Assembly (NCBI RefSeq): GCF_014205165.1
Contig: NZ_JACHMZ010000001.1
Span: 3,764,501 to 3,828,500 of the forward strand
DNA from: Micromonospora carbonacea
GTDB taxonomy: Bacteria > Actinomycetota > Actinomycetes > Mycobacteriales > Micromonosporaceae
Reading direction: 5' to 3'
DNA length: 64,000 nucleotides
Part shown: one piece after another, positions 9,376-17,905 of the stretch
How the letters are laid out: each line of letters begins with the position of its first letter
Position numbering within the stretch: the first letter of the stretch is position 1
The notes under the pieces: generated by a model
What the model was told of the DNA's origin: nothing
The model's input: only the letters and a program-made list of their open reading frames with translations
The model's database searches: none
Made by a program: the position numbers and the translations under genes

Positions 9376-10383
9376 TCAGTACTTCCGGGTCGGCAGAGCG
9401 GCCTTGGCCTGCTCCTGGGTGAAGGTGGTCTCCTGGGTCTCGACCCGGGCGGGGACCTCCTCGCCGGCCTTGACCTTCTTCACCAGGTCCATCAGCTGGT
9501 CGCCCAGCAGCGGGCTGCACTCGGCGATGAAGTTGAACTTGCCGTCGGCCAGGGCCTGCATGCCGTCCTTGACCGCGTCGATCGTGATGATGGTGATGTC
9601 CTTGCCCGGCACCTTGCCGGCCGCGGTGATCGCCTCCAGCGCGCCGAGGCCCATGTCGTCGTTGTGGGCGAACAGGACGTCGATCTTCGGGTTGGCCTTG
9701 AGGAACTGCTCCATGACCTGCTTGCCGCCGGCCCGGGTGAAGTCACCGCTCTGCGACGCGACGATCTTCAGGTTGGGGTTGGCGGCGATGGCCTCCGCGA
9801 AGCCCTTCTTGCGGTCGTTGGCCGGCGCCGAGCCGGTGGTGCCCTGGAGCTCGACGATGTTCACCGGGCCCGTGGCGTCCTTCTTCTGCTCGACCAGCCA
9901 CTCGCCGGAGAGCCGGCCCTCCTTGACGAAGTCCGAGCCGATGAAGGTCTTGTAGAGGCTCTTGTCGGCCGAGTCGACGGCCCGGTCGGTCAGGATGACC
10001 GGGATCTTGGCGTCCTTGGCCTCCTTGAGCACGGTGTCCCAGCCCGACTCCACCACCGGCGAGAAGGCGATCACGTCGACCTTCTGCTGGATGAAGTTGC
10101 GGATCGCCTTGATCTGGTTCTCCTGCTTCTGCTGGGCGTCGTCGAACTGCAGCTTGATCCCGGCCTTGTCGGCGGACTCCTTGATGGAGTTGGTGTTCGC
10201 CGTCCGCCAGCCGCTCTCCGCGCCGACCTGCGAGAAGCCGAGGACGATCTGGCCGTCGCCGTTGCCGCCGGACTCCGAGCCGGTGTCGCTGTTGCCGCAC
10301 GCGGCCAGGCTGGTGGCCATCAGGCCGGCGGCCAGGATCGCGCCGAACCCGCGGCGGGTGATGGTCGTGCCGGACTTGCGCAT
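9376..10383 (-). CDS. Sugar-binding lipoprotein, YtfQ-like
   Basis: Extracellular substrate-binding protein of the CUT2 importer, 335 residues. The N-terminus has a twin-arginine-like stretch (TRRGFGAILAAG) and a lipobox ending at Cys29, so it should be a membrane-anchored lipoprotein. The body closely follows E. coli YtfQ in memory: FSQVGAESGWRTANTN near the start, QQKQENQIKAIRNF, SGDFTRAGGKQVMEQF and AHNDDMGLGALEAI. AAGGAG lies upstream of the ATG at 10383. The chosen start gives an intact signal peptide. Context with araA, araB and araD suggests arabinose or arabino-oligosaccharide binding; galactofuranose-type specificity remains possible. Confidence 0.93.
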   Translation of the reverse strand: MRKSGTTITRRGFGAILAAGLMATSLAACGNSDTGSESGGNGDGQIVLGFSQVGAESGWRTANTNSIKESADKAGIKLQFDDAQQKQENQIKAIRNFIQQKVDVIAFSPVVESGWDTVLKEAKDAKIPVILTDRAVDSADKSLYKTFIGSDFVKEGRLSGEWLVEQKKDATGPVNIVELQGTTGSAPANDRKKGFAEAIAANPNLKIVASQSGDFTRAGGKQVMEQFLKANPKIDVLFAHNDDMGLGALEAITAAGKVPGKDITIITIDAVKDGMQALADGKFNFIAECSPLLGDQLMDLVKKVKAGEEVPARVETQETTFTQEQAKAALPTRKY

Positions 10384-10541
10384 GTGATGACTCCTTGCGG
10401 GGGTGGGTGGGGTACCTACATGGGCCGGGGCCGCCTCGGCGTGCCGGACGGCACGGCCAACCGGTGGTGCTGTGGTGAGGTGCGGTGGAACGGGCCGGGC
10501 CCTCGGGGTGCCGGACCGGCCGGGACGGGGTCGGGCGGCGG

Positions 10542-11231
10542 TCAGGGGGTGGCGGAGACCCCGGGCTGCCCGTAGACGTTCTGGTAACGGTCGTAGAGGG
10601 AGTCGATGTCCTCGCGGGCCATCGGCACCGGTCGGCCGAGCGTGCGGGCCAGGTGGGCGGTGCGGGCGACGTCCTCGCACATCACCGCCGCCTTGACCGC
10701 CGCGCGGGCGTCCTTGCCGATGGTGAAGACGCCGTGGTTGCGCATGAGCACCGCCGGCGAGCGGTGCCCGGACAGGGTGGCCACGATGCCCTTGCCGATG
10801 TCGTCGCCGCCGATGAGCGCGAACGGGCCGACCGGGATCTCGCCGCCGAACTCGTCGGCCTGGGCGGTGAGGTGGCACGGGATCGACTCGCCGCAGGCCG
10901 CCCAGGCGGTGGCGTAGGAGCTGTGGGTGTGCACCACGCCGCCGACCTCCGGCATCGCCCGGTAGACGTAGGCGTGCGCGGCGGTGTCACTCGACGGCGA
11001 CAGGTCACCCTCCACCACGACGCCGTCGAGGTCGCAGACGATCATGTTGTCGGGCCGCAGGTCGTCGTAGGAGACGCCGCTGGGCTTGATGACCATCAGG
11101 TCCGCGCCCGGCACCCGGGCGGAGACGTTGCCGGCCGTCCAGGCCACCAGGTTGTAGCGCACCAGCTCGCCGTGCAGGGACGCGACCTGCTCACGCAGGC
11201 GCGTCACCTCGGCGCCCAGGTCGGGGCTCAT
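10542..11231 (-). CDS. araD: L-ribulose-5-phosphate 4-epimerase
   Basis: Epimerises L-ribulose 5-phosphate to D-xylulose 5-phosphate, the last dedicated arabinose step. The 229-residue class II aldolase-fold protein shows the conserved GNVSAR, IKPSGVSYD, HTHSSYATAWA (metal-binding histidines) and MRNHGVFTIG motifs, and ends with a YGQP segment typical of AraD. The start overlaps the araB stop by four bases (ATGA). A 158-bp gap separates it from the importer; that gap could hold a promoter but no operator-like palindrome was seen there. Confidence 0.96.
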   Translation of the reverse strand: MSPDLGAEVTRLREQVASLHGELVRYNLVAWTAGNVSARVPGADLMVIKPSGVSYDDLRPDNMIVCDLDGVVVEGDLSPSSDTAAHAYVYRAMPEVGGVVHTHSSYATAWAACGESIPCHLTAQADEFGGEIPVGPFALIGGDDIGKGIVATLSGHRSPAVLMRNHGVFTIGKDARAAVKAAVMCEDVARTAHLARTLGRPVPMAREDIDSLYDRYQNVYGQPGVSATP

Positions 11232-12925
11232 GCCAACACCTCCAGGGGGACTGCGGCCTCGCCGGCCGGGGAGTGGTCGGCCGCCCGGCGGGCGGCGTTG
11301 CGGATGGTGCGCAGCCGCAGCAGGGCCTCGTCGCCGCCCCGGCCGAAGTGGTCGTGCAGCCGCCGGTACTCCGCGTAGAGCGCGTCGTAGGCGAGCGCCC
11401 GCTGCGGGTCGGGCCGGTAGACGTCGCGGTCGACCCGGCCCATCACGGCCGAGGCGGCCGGCACGTCGGGGTACGCGCCCGCGGCCACCGCCGCGTGGAT
11501 CGCCGAGCCGAGCGCCGGGCCCTGCGTCGAGCCGATGATGCCCAGCGGCCGCTTCGTGACGTCGGCGTAGATCTGCATGAGCAGCGCGTTGTTGGTCAGC
11601 CCGCCCGCGACGATGATCTCGTCGACCGGCACCCCCGCCTCGGCGAACGCCTCGATGATCATGCGGGTGCCGAACGCGGTGGACTCCAGCAGCGCGCGGT
11701 AGACGTCCGGCGGCCGGGTGGCCAGGGTCAGCCCGACGATCACCCCGCTGAGGTCGTGGTTGACCAGCAGGGACCGGTTGCCGTTCCACCAGTCCAGCGC
11801 CACCAGGCCGTGCGCGCCGACCGGCTGGGCCGCGGCGGCGGCCGTCAGCGCCTCGTGCGAGGCGAAGCCGGCGGGGGCGGCGTGCTGGACGTACCAGCCG
11901 AAGATGTCGCCGACGCCGCTCTGGCCCGCCTCGTAGCCCCAGTGCCCGGAGCTGATCCCGCCGTCCACGACGCCGCACATGCCGGCCACCTCGGCCAGCT
12001 CGGTGCCGTTGACGACGTGGCAGGTGGAGGTGCCCATGATGGCGACCAGCCGGCCCGGGTCGAGGGCCTGGGCGGCGGCGGAGGTGACGTGCGCGTCGAC
12101 GTTGCCGACCGCCACGGCGATCCCCTCGGGCAGGCCGGTCCAGGCCGCGGCCTCGGCGGTCAGCCCGCCGGCCCGGGCGCCCAGCGGCGCGAGCGGGCCG
12201 TCGATCTTGGCGACGAAGTCGGCGAAGCCCGGGTTCAGCGCGGCCAGGTACTCCCGCGACGGGTACCGGCCGTCCTGGCGGATGCCCTTGTAGCCGGCGG
12301 TGCACACGTTGCGGGTCTCGACGCCGCAGAGCTGCCAGACGATCCAGTCGGCGGCCTCGATCCACCGCTCGGCGCGGTCGTAGACCTCCGGATCCTCCTC
12401 CAGCAGTTGCAGGCCCTTGGCGTACTGCCACTCGGCGGAGATCTTGCCGCCGTAGCGGCCGATCCACGGCTCGTTGCGGGCGTGGGCTAGCTCGTTGATC
12501 CGGTCCGCCTGGGGCTGGGCCGCGTGGTGCTTCCACAGCTTGACCCAGGCGTGCGGCCGGGTACGCAGGTCGGGCAGCTCGCACAGCGGCGTGCCGTCGG
12601 CGCGGGTGGGCAGCACGGTGCAGGCGGTGAAGTCGATGCCGATGCCGATGACCTGGCGGGGGTCGACGCCGCTGGCGGCCAGGGCCGCCGGCACCGCCTG
12701 CCGCAGCACCTCGCGGTAGTCGTCCGGGTCCTGGAGGGCCCAGTCCGCGGGTAGCGCCTGGCCGTCGACGGCGAGTACCGTGTCCATCACGGCGTGTCGG
12801 TACTCGTGCACCGCCGTGCCCAGTTCGGCACCGTCACCGACCCGTACCACCAGCGCTCGACCCGACAACGTGCCGTAGTCGACGCCGACAACGTACCGGT
12901 CGCCCGGCCCTGCCGAAACGCTCAT
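11228..12925 (-). CDS. araB: Ribulokinase
   Basis: Phosphorylates L-ribulose with ATP. The 565-residue FGGY-family kinase starts with the phosphate-loop motif VGVDYGTLSGRALVVR (Asp16 to Arg23) and carries the C-terminal nucleotide-binding region IIVAGGLTNNALLMQIYADV. The length matches bacterial AraB. GGAGGA precedes the ATG at 12925. It is the first gene of the arabinose operon, and an operator-like palindrome is centred 36 bp upstream of the start codon. It is translationally coupled to araD. Confidence 0.97.
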   Translation of the reverse strand: MSVSAGPGDRYVVGVDYGTLSGRALVVRVGDGAELGTAVHEYRHAVMDTVLAVDGQALPADWALQDPDDYREVLRQAVPAALAASGVDPRQVIGIGIDFTACTVLPTRADGTPLCELPDLRTRPHAWVKLWKHHAAQPQADRINELAHARNEPWIGRYGGKISAEWQYAKGLQLLEEDPEVYDRAERWIEAADWIVWQLCGVETRNVCTAGYKGIRQDGRYPSREYLAALNPGFADFVAKIDGPLAPLGARAGGLTAEAAAWTGLPEGIAVAVGNVDAHVTSAAAQALDPGRLVAIMGTSTCHVVNGTELAEVAGMCGVVDGGISSGHWGYEAGQSGVGDIFGWYVQHAAPAGFASHEALTAAAAAQPVGAHGLVALDWWNGNRSLLVNHDLSGVIVGLTLATRPPDVYRALLESTAFGTRMIIEAFAEAGVPVDEIIVAGGLTNNALLMQIYADVTKRPLGIIGSTQGPALGSAIHAAVAAGAYPDVPAASAVMGRVDRDVYRPDPQRALAYDALYAEYRRLHDHFGRGGDEALLRLRTIRNAARRAADHSPAGEAAVPLEVLA

Positions 12926-12954
12926 GACATCCTCCGCTCACTTGCTGGCAACAG

Positions 12955-12968
12955 TGTTAGCGCTCACA
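12955..12968. promoter_or_regulatory. LacI-type operator upstream of araB
   Basis: TGTTAGCGCTCACA is the reverse complement of TGTGAGCGCTAACA, the best form of the motif seen in front of the GH43 gene. It lies 30 bp upstream of the araB start, where it would overlap or abut the promoter. Confidence 0.7.
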
Positions 12969-13114
12969 TGTCGTGCCGTCAAGATGCTTCCCGCCAAGAT
13001 CTTTCAGTCCGGTCCCCGACACGGCCCCCAGCCTGGAGTCTCTCCAGATGGCCACGTCGGCGACGATTCGGTCACGGGGCGCGACCCACGGCGGAGGCGG
13101 CCCGAGGCCGGGGA

Positions 13115-13128
13115 TGTGCGCGTTCACA
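13115..13128. promoter_or_regulatory. Distal LacI-type operator upstream of araB
   Basis: TGTGCGCGTTCACA is the fourth member of the set, 160 bp from the araB-proximal site. It is a weaker match and could be an auxiliary operator for DNA looping. Confidence 0.45.
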
Positions 13129-13631
13129 AGGAGAGGGCGAGCCGGCCGCACGGCGCGGGAGACGCCCCACCGCCGCCCGCCGGCCCCCGCCGGGCCCACC
13201 GACCCGCCGCCCGGCCGTGACGGGGAGTGAGAGCCGGCCCCCCGGCGCACCACGCCACCCGCCCGACCCGCTCCGCGCCAGAGGACGCAACACTCACACT
13301 CCGCCACCGTGCGGGATCCTTCGCAGTTCCTCGCGGAGCCGGATGCGCACCGCTCGACAAGGGCGTCGCGGCGCTGGGCACGCAGCAGAGCGCGCAGCGG
13401 CATCACGGAGACCCCCGGAGAATGACAACGCAGGGTAAGGACGATCGTCCTGATGTGGCCAGCTCCCCTTCGTCACGGAGCGCGACCGAAGCACCCAGGC
13501 TCGCAGCCCCGCCAAAGCCGTACCCCGGGCGGCCATGCCGGCCCGGGGAACCCCCGTCGGGCACCGGGCCGACGCCGCCCCGTCCGGCGGCGCCGACCCG
13601 GCCGACAGCAGACGCGGCAGCAACCCGCGCC

Positions 13632-13642
13632 CGAAAGTTTCG
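13632..13642. promoter_or_regulatory. CGAAAGTTTCG motif, distal copy
   Basis: The CGAAAGTTTCG imperfect palindrome stands 160 bp before the second lacI gene. The same 11-mer recurs at 13754. CGAA-N3-TTCG-type palindromes are known operators of LacI regulators of xylan/cellobiose genes in actinomycetes. Confidence 0.5.
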
Positions 13643-13753
13643 AGCTTGTTTCGGACCCGTGCAGACTAAGCTTTCGAGCGAAGGCGAGTCAAGCGTCACC
13701 TGTCGATGCATCGAGGCCAGACCCCGATTTCGCCCCCACCCGCCCCCAAGCGT

Positions 13754-13764
13754 CGAAAGTTTCG
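13754..13764. promoter_or_regulatory. CGAAAGTTTCG motif, promoter-proximal copy
   Basis: An exact second copy of the 11-mer, 38 bp before the start codon of the adjacent lacI gene. Its position fits autoregulation. The two copies are 122 bp apart. Confidence 0.55.
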
Positions 13765-13801
13765 GGATATGCTGCGGCGGGCCGGGAACGAGGGAGATGG
13801 C

Positions 13802-14815
13802 ATGGAACAACAGCGGGCGACGCTGGCGGAGATCGCGCAGGCGGCCGGGGTCTCGATCCCCACCGTCTCGAAGGTCCTCAACGGCCGACCGGACGTCGCA
13901 CCCGCGACGCGGCACCGGGTGCAGACGCTGCTCGACGCGCGGGGGTACACCGCCCGGGGCACCGCCCGCCCGGCCAACCGGGCGGGCCTGATCGACCTGG
14001 TGCTGCGGGATCTCGGCAGCCCGTGGGCCATGCAGATCATCGACGGCGTGGAGGAGCTGGCCTACCAGGCCGGCTTCGGCGTCGTCGTCTCCGCCGTCCA
14101 CGGCCGGCACCGCACCCGCCCCGACCGGCGCTGGACCGAGCAGCTCGCCGCCCGACGCTGCAACGGGGTGCTGCTCGTCCTCTCCGACCTCTCCCCCGCC
14201 CAGCGCGGCCAACTGGAGGACCTGGGCATCCCGGCGGTGATCATCGATCCCGCCGGGCAGCCCCCCGCCGACATCCCCTCCGTCGGGGCGACCAACTGGG
14301 CCGGCGGGCGGGCGGCCACCGAGCACCTGCTCGACCTCGGACACCGCCGGATCGCCGTCATCGGCGGACCACCCACCGTGCCGTGCAGCCGCGCCCGCGT
14401 CGACGGCTACCGGGCCGCCATGGACGCCGCCGGGCAGCGGGTCCCCACCGGCCACGTCCGCGCCGGCGACTTCCTGGCGCCCTCGGGCTACCGGGAGACG
14501 CACGCCCTGCTCGACCTGGCCCGGCCGCCGACGGCGATCTTCGCCTGCTCCGACGAGATGGCCCTGGGCGCCTACGAGGCGCTCTACGAGCGGGGACTAC
14601 GGGCGCCCGACGACATGAGCGTCGTCGGCTTCGACGACCTGGACGCCGCCCGGTGGGCCGTGCCACCGCTGACCACCGTGCGGCAGCCGCTGACGGAGAT
14701 GGCCGCGATGGCCACCCGGATGCTGCTCAGCCTGGTCAACGACGAGGAGCTGGCGAGCGACCGCATCGAGCTGGCCACCCCGCTGATCGTCCGGCACAGC
14801 ACCCGGCCCTGCTGA
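13802..14815 (+). CDS. LacI-family transcriptional regulator
   Basis: A 337-residue LacI/GalR regulator with the HTH at residues 7-28 (TLAEIAQAAGVSIPTVSKVL), a hinge, and a sugar-binding domain with the SVVGFDDLDAARWAVPPLTTVRQPL block. The ATG at 13802 has GAGGGAGA just upstream; earlier in-frame ATG codons lack a site and would add non-conserved residues. It is divergent from araB and convergent with the peptide importer. Two CGAAAGTTTCG palindromes precede it, and a related site stands before the secreted esterase gene at 22755, so it may control xylan/glucan hydrolysis. Ligand unknown. Confidence 0.9.
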   Translation: MEQQRATLAEIAQAAGVSIPTVSKVLNGRPDVAPATRHRVQTLLDARGYTARGTARPANRAGLIDLVLRDLGSPWAMQIIDGVEELAYQAGFGVVVSAVHGRHRTRPDRRWTEQLAARRCNGVLLVLSDLSPAQRGQLEDLGIPAVIIDPAGQPPADIPSVGATNWAGGRAATEHLLDLGHRRIAVIGGPPTVPCSRARVDGYRAAMDAAGQRVPTGHVRAGDFLAPSGYRETHALLDLARPPTAIFACSDEMALGAYEALYERGLRAPDDMSVVGFDDLDAARWAVPPLTTVRQPLTEMAAMATRMLLSLVNDEELASDRIELATPLIVRHSTRPC

Positions 14816-14829
14816 CCGCCCCGACCGCT

Positions 14830-14857
14830 GGCGTCCCGTCCACGTGGACGGGACGCC
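14830..14857. terminator. Bidirectional terminator
   Basis: A perfect 28-bp inverted repeat (GGCGTCCCGTCCAC followed by its complement) lies exactly between the convergent stops of the lacI gene and the peptide importer ATPase. It can serve both strands. Confidence 0.8.
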
Positions 14858-14864
14858 GCCGGGG

Positions 14865-15899
14865 TCAGGCCCCGTCCCGCATGGCGCGCACCGCCTCGCC
14901 CGCGTACAGACAGGCGGCCCGCTGACCGGGGGCCACCTCGACCAGCGCCGGGTCGACCTCGGCGCAGTCCGGCCGGGCCTGGGGGCACCGGGTCCGGAAC
15001 CGGCAGCCGGCGGGCGGGTCGACCGGGCTCGGCACGTCGCCGCGCAGGATGATCCGCCGCCGGCGCCGCTCCACCTTCGGGTCCGCCACCGGGACGGCCG
15101 ACAACAGCGCGGCGGTGTACGGGTGCGCCGGCTGCCGGTAGAGCTGCGCCGGGGTGCCGGTCTCCACGATCCGGCCCAGGTACATCACGGCGATCCGGTC
15201 ACTCATGTGCTCGACGGCCGCGAGGTCGTGGGCGATGAACAGGTACGTCAGTCCCAGGTCCCGTTGCAGCGCCCGCAGCAGGTTCATGATCTGCGCCTGC
15301 ACGCTCAGGTCGAGCGAGGCGATGGGCTCGTCGAGGACGATCAGGTCGGGCTCCCCGGCCAGCGCGCGGGCGATGCCGACCCGCTGGCGTTGCCCGCCGG
15401 AGAGCTCGTGCGGGTGCCGGCCGGCGAGGTCGGGGCGGAGGCCGACCAGTTCCAGCAGCTCGGCGACCCGGCGGCCGCGGGCCTGGGCGGAGCCGGCGAG
15501 GCGGTGCACCACCAGCGGCTCGGCGACGCTGGCCCCGATCGTGCGCCGGGGGTCCAGCGACGCCTGCGGGTCCTGGAACACCATGGCCACCCGTCGACGC
15601 AGGCCGCGCAGCCGGCGGCGGGACCACCGGGTGACGTCCCGGCCGCCGACCCGCACGCGTCCGGAGGTCGGGTCGACCAGGCGCAGCAGCGCCAGGCCGG
15701 TGGTGGACTTCCCGCTGCCCGACTCGCCGACCAGCCCGAGCGTCTCGCCCCGCCGGACGGTCAGCGACACCCCGTCGACGGCCCGCACCTGCGCGCCGCC
15801 CCCGGCCGGGAACCACACCCGCAGGTCGTCGAGCTCGGCGAGGGGCTCCGGCGGCCCGGCCTGCGGCGTCGGCGCGGCCGGGACGGTGTCGGTGCTCAT
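14865..15899 (-). CDS. Oligopeptide ABC transporter ATPase, DppF/OppF-like
   Basis: Second ATPase of a peptide importer, 344 residues. It has Walker [10 protein letters not shown], the signature LSGGQRQRVGIARAL, Walker B LIVLDEPIASLD, a H-loop AHDL, and the C-terminal Cys-bearing oligo_HPY extension (CRFRTRCPQARPDC). That extension is typical of Opp/Dpp ATPases and can bind an Fe-S cluster in some members. The ATG overlaps the upstream ATPase stop by four bases. It is the last gene of a five-gene operon ending at the bidirectional hairpin. Confidence 0.95.
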   Translation of the reverse strand: MSTDTVPAAPTPQAGPPEPLAELDDLRVWFPAGGGAQVRAVDGVSLTVRRGETLGLVGESGSGKSTTGLALLRLVDPTSGRVRVGGRDVTRWSRRRLRGLRRRVAMVFQDPQASLDPRRTIGASVAEPLVVHRLAGSAQARGRRVAELLELVGLRPDLAGRHPHELSGGQRQRVGIARALAGEPDLIVLDEPIASLDLSVQAQIMNLLRALQRDLGLTYLFIAHDLAAVEHMSDRIAVMYLGRIVETGTPAQLYRQPAHPYTAALLSAVPVADPKVERRRRRIILRGDVPSPVDPPAGCRFRTRCPQARPDCAEVDPALVEVAPGQRAACLYAGEAVRAMRDGA

Positions 15900-16933
15900 G
15901 CGTCCTCCCCGCCGGGATAGAAGGTGCGTACGTCGTGACCGGGGGCCACCGGGACCAGCGGCGGCAGCTCGTGCGCGCACCGGGCGTCGCCGCGCACCGG
16001 GCAGCGGGGCCAGAACGCGCAGCCGGGCGGCAGGTCCAGCGGGCTCGGCGGCGCGCCGTGGATCGCCGGGAGGTCGCCGCCGGCATGCTGCGGGTCCGGG
16101 CGGGCCGCCAGCAGGGCCCGGGTGTACGGGTGCGCGGGCGCGTCGAAGACGGCGTCGACGTCGCCCCGCTCGACGATCCGGCCGCCGTACATGACGGCCA
16201 CCGTGTCGGCGACCCCGGCGACCACGCCGAGGTCGTGGGTGATCCAGACGACGGCGGTGCCGAGCCGGCGGCGCAGGTCGGCGACCAGCTCGACGATCTG
16301 CGCCTGGGTGGTGACGTCGAGCGCGGTGGTCGGCTCGTCGGCGATGAGCAGGGCCGGTTCGCAGGCCAGGGCCATCGCGATGACCACCCGCTGCCGCATC
16401 CCGCCGGAGAACTGGTGCGGGTACTCGTCGACGCGCCGGCCCGGCGACGGGATGCCGACCAGGTCGAGCAGCTCCACGGCCCGGTCCCGGGCCTGCCGGC
16501 GGGTCATGCCGAGGTGCTCCTCGCACGCCTCGGACACCTGCCGGCCCACGGTGAGCACCGGGTTGAGCGAGGTCATCGGGTCCTGGAAGACGAAGCCGAC
16601 GTGCCGTCCGCGCAGCCGCCGGCGGCGCGGCTCGGGCAGCGCGGTCAGCTCCTCGCCGAGCAGCCGGACCCGGCCGGTGACCGTGGCCGCGCGGGGGGCC
16701 AGGCCGGTGGCGGCGAGCACGGTCATGCTCTTGCCGCTGCCGGACTCGCCGACCAGGGCGAGGGTCTGCCCGGCCCGCACCGACCAGTCGACGCCCGCGA
16801 CGGCGCGGGCCGGGCCACGTCGGGTGCCGATCGTCACCGTCAGGTCCTCGATGGCCAGCACCGGCGCGTCGTCGTCGCGGGCGGCGGGGCCAGGCCCGGC
16901 GTCGTCGCGGGCGGCGGGGGGTGGTGTGCTCAT
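15896..16933 (-). CDS. Oligopeptide ABC transporter ATPase, DppD/OppD-like
   Basis: First ATPase of the peptide importer, 345 residues. It shows Walker [10 protein letters not shown], the signature [15 protein letters not shown], Walker [13 protein letters not shown] and the H-loop THDL. The oligo_HPY tail contains [15 protein letters not shown]. The N-terminal 25 residues are an Asp/Ala/Pro-rich extension before the first beta strand. Four-base overlaps on both sides couple it to the permease before it and the second ATPase after it. Confidence 0.95.
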   Translation of the reverse strand: MSTPPPAARDDAGPGPAARDDDAPVLAIEDLTVTIGTRRGPARAVAGVDWSVRAGQTLALVGESGSGKSMTVLAATGLAPRAATVTGRVRLLGEELTALPEPRRRRLRGRHVGFVFQDPMTSLNPVLTVGRQVSEACEEHLGMTRRQARDRAVELLDLVGIPSPGRRVDEYPHQFSGGMRQRVVIAMALACEPALLIADEPTTALDVTTQAQIVELVADLRRRLGTAVVWITHDLGVVAGVADTVAVMYGGRIVERGDVDAVFDAPAHPYTRALLAARPDPQHAGGDLPAIHGAPPSPLDLPPGCAFWPRCPVRGDARCAHELPPLVPVAPGHDVRTFYPGGEDA

Positions 16934-17892
16934 GTCCTGCTCCTGTTCGCCTCGCTGACGGTGAGCTGGCGCGGGTCCAGCACGTCGCGCAGCGCGTCGC
17001 CGACGAGGTTGAAGGCGAGCACGGTGAGGAAGATCGCGGCGCCGGGGAAGACGCCGAGCCACCACGCCTCGGTGACGAACCCGCGCCCGTCGTAGAGCAT
17101 CCGGCCCCAGGCGGGGTCCGGCGGCTGCACGCCGAGGCCCAGGAAGGACAGGGCCGCCTCGGAGAGGATGGCGAACGCCAGCGACAGCGACGTCTGCACG
17201 ATCAGCGGGGCCGCGACGTTGGGCAGCACGTGGCGGCGGATGATCCGCGCGTCCGACGCGCCGATGGACACCGCCGCGCGGACGAAGACCTGCTCGCGTA
17301 CGGAGAGCACGCCCGCGCGGGTGACCCGGGCGAAGATCGGTGTGTAGACCACTCCGATCGCGACCATCGCGGTGACCAGGCCCGGCCCGAGCACCGCCAC
17401 GATCGCGACGGCGAGCAGCAGCACCGGGAACGCGAACAGCACGTCCATGCCGCGCATGAGGACGTTGTCCACCCAGCCCCGGTACCAGCCGGCGAGCAGG
17501 CCCACGGTGACCCCGACCAGCAGCGCGATGCCGACGCTGACCAGGCCCACCTCCAGGGAGACCCGGGCGGCGACGAGGACGCGGCTGAGCACGTCGCGGC
17601 CCAGCTCGTCGGTGCCGAACGGGTGGTCGAGGCTGGGCGGGCGCAGCATCCGCTCGACGTCGACGTCGTTGACCCCGGCCGGCGCCAGCCACCGGCCGGC
17701 CACCCCGACGACGAGCAGCAGGAGCAGCACGACGGCGCCGGCGACGGCCGGCGGGTCGTGGCGCAAGGCGGACAGCGTGCGGCGCAGCGTGCCGTCGGAC
17801 CCGCCGCGCGCCGCGGCCCGGTCCGCTCCGCCGCTGACCGCAGCCCGGTCCTCGCCGCCGCTCACCGCAGCCCGGTCCTCGCCGCCGCTCAC
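16930..17892 (-). CDS. Peptide ABC transporter permease, DppC-like
   Basis: Second permease of the importer, about 320 residues with six membrane segments. The EAA-loop region is near [25 protein letters not shown] at 17892 overlaps the dppB-like stop (GTGA) and gives an N-terminus of three [13 protein letters not shown] nonapeptide repeats before the [11 protein letters not shown] segment where homology begins. Each repeat begins with a valine codon, so translation could also start at the second copy (17865). The repeats look like recent 27-bp slippage and are unlikely to matter for transport. Confidence 0.9.
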   Translation of the reverse strand: MSGGEDRAAVSGGEDRAAVSGGADRAAARGGSDGTLRRTLSALRHDPPAVAGAVVLLLLLVVGVAGRWLAPAGVNDVDVERMLRPPSLDHPFGTDELGRDVLSRVLVAARVSLEVGLVSVGIALLVGVTVGLLAGWYRGWVDNVLMRGMDVLFAFPVLLLAVAIVAVLGPGLVTAMVAIGVVYTPIFARVTRAGVLSVREQVFVRAAVSIGASDARIIRRHVLPNVAAPLIVQTSLSLAFAILSEAALSFLGLGVQPPDPAWGRMLYDGRGFVTEAWWLGVFPGAAIFLTVLAFNLVGDALRDVLDPRQLTVSEANRSRT

Positions 17893-17905
17893 CGCAGCCC
17901 GATCC
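17827..17905. repeat. 27-bp tandem repeat in the dppC-like 5' end
   Basis: Nearly three copies of a 27-bp unit containing CTCACCGCAGCCCGGTCCTC lie at the junction of the two permease genes. They stay in frame and encode [13 protein letters not shown] repeats, consistent with replication slippage. Confidence 0.7.

Larger units (their letters stand above)
12926..13801. other. Intergenic region between araB and the second lacI gene
   Basis: About 875 bp between divergent genes. It holds two operators of the arabinose set on the araB side and two CGAAAGTTTCG motifs on the lacI side. Several open frames cross it on both strands, but none has a convincing ribosome site or recognisable protein pattern, so I see no gene here. 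Confidence 0.55.

Noticed and set aside
10384..10541. Promoter or operator between araD and the binding-protein gene
   Set aside because: No copy of the TGTGAGCG palindrome and no clear promoter; only a small CGTGCCG hairpin near 10440-10455.
12957..13801. Several long open frames on both strands between araB and the second lacI gene
   Set aside because: They are Arg/Pro/Ala-rich, overlap one another, lack ribosome sites and cover operators; typical of chance frames in very GC-rich DNA.
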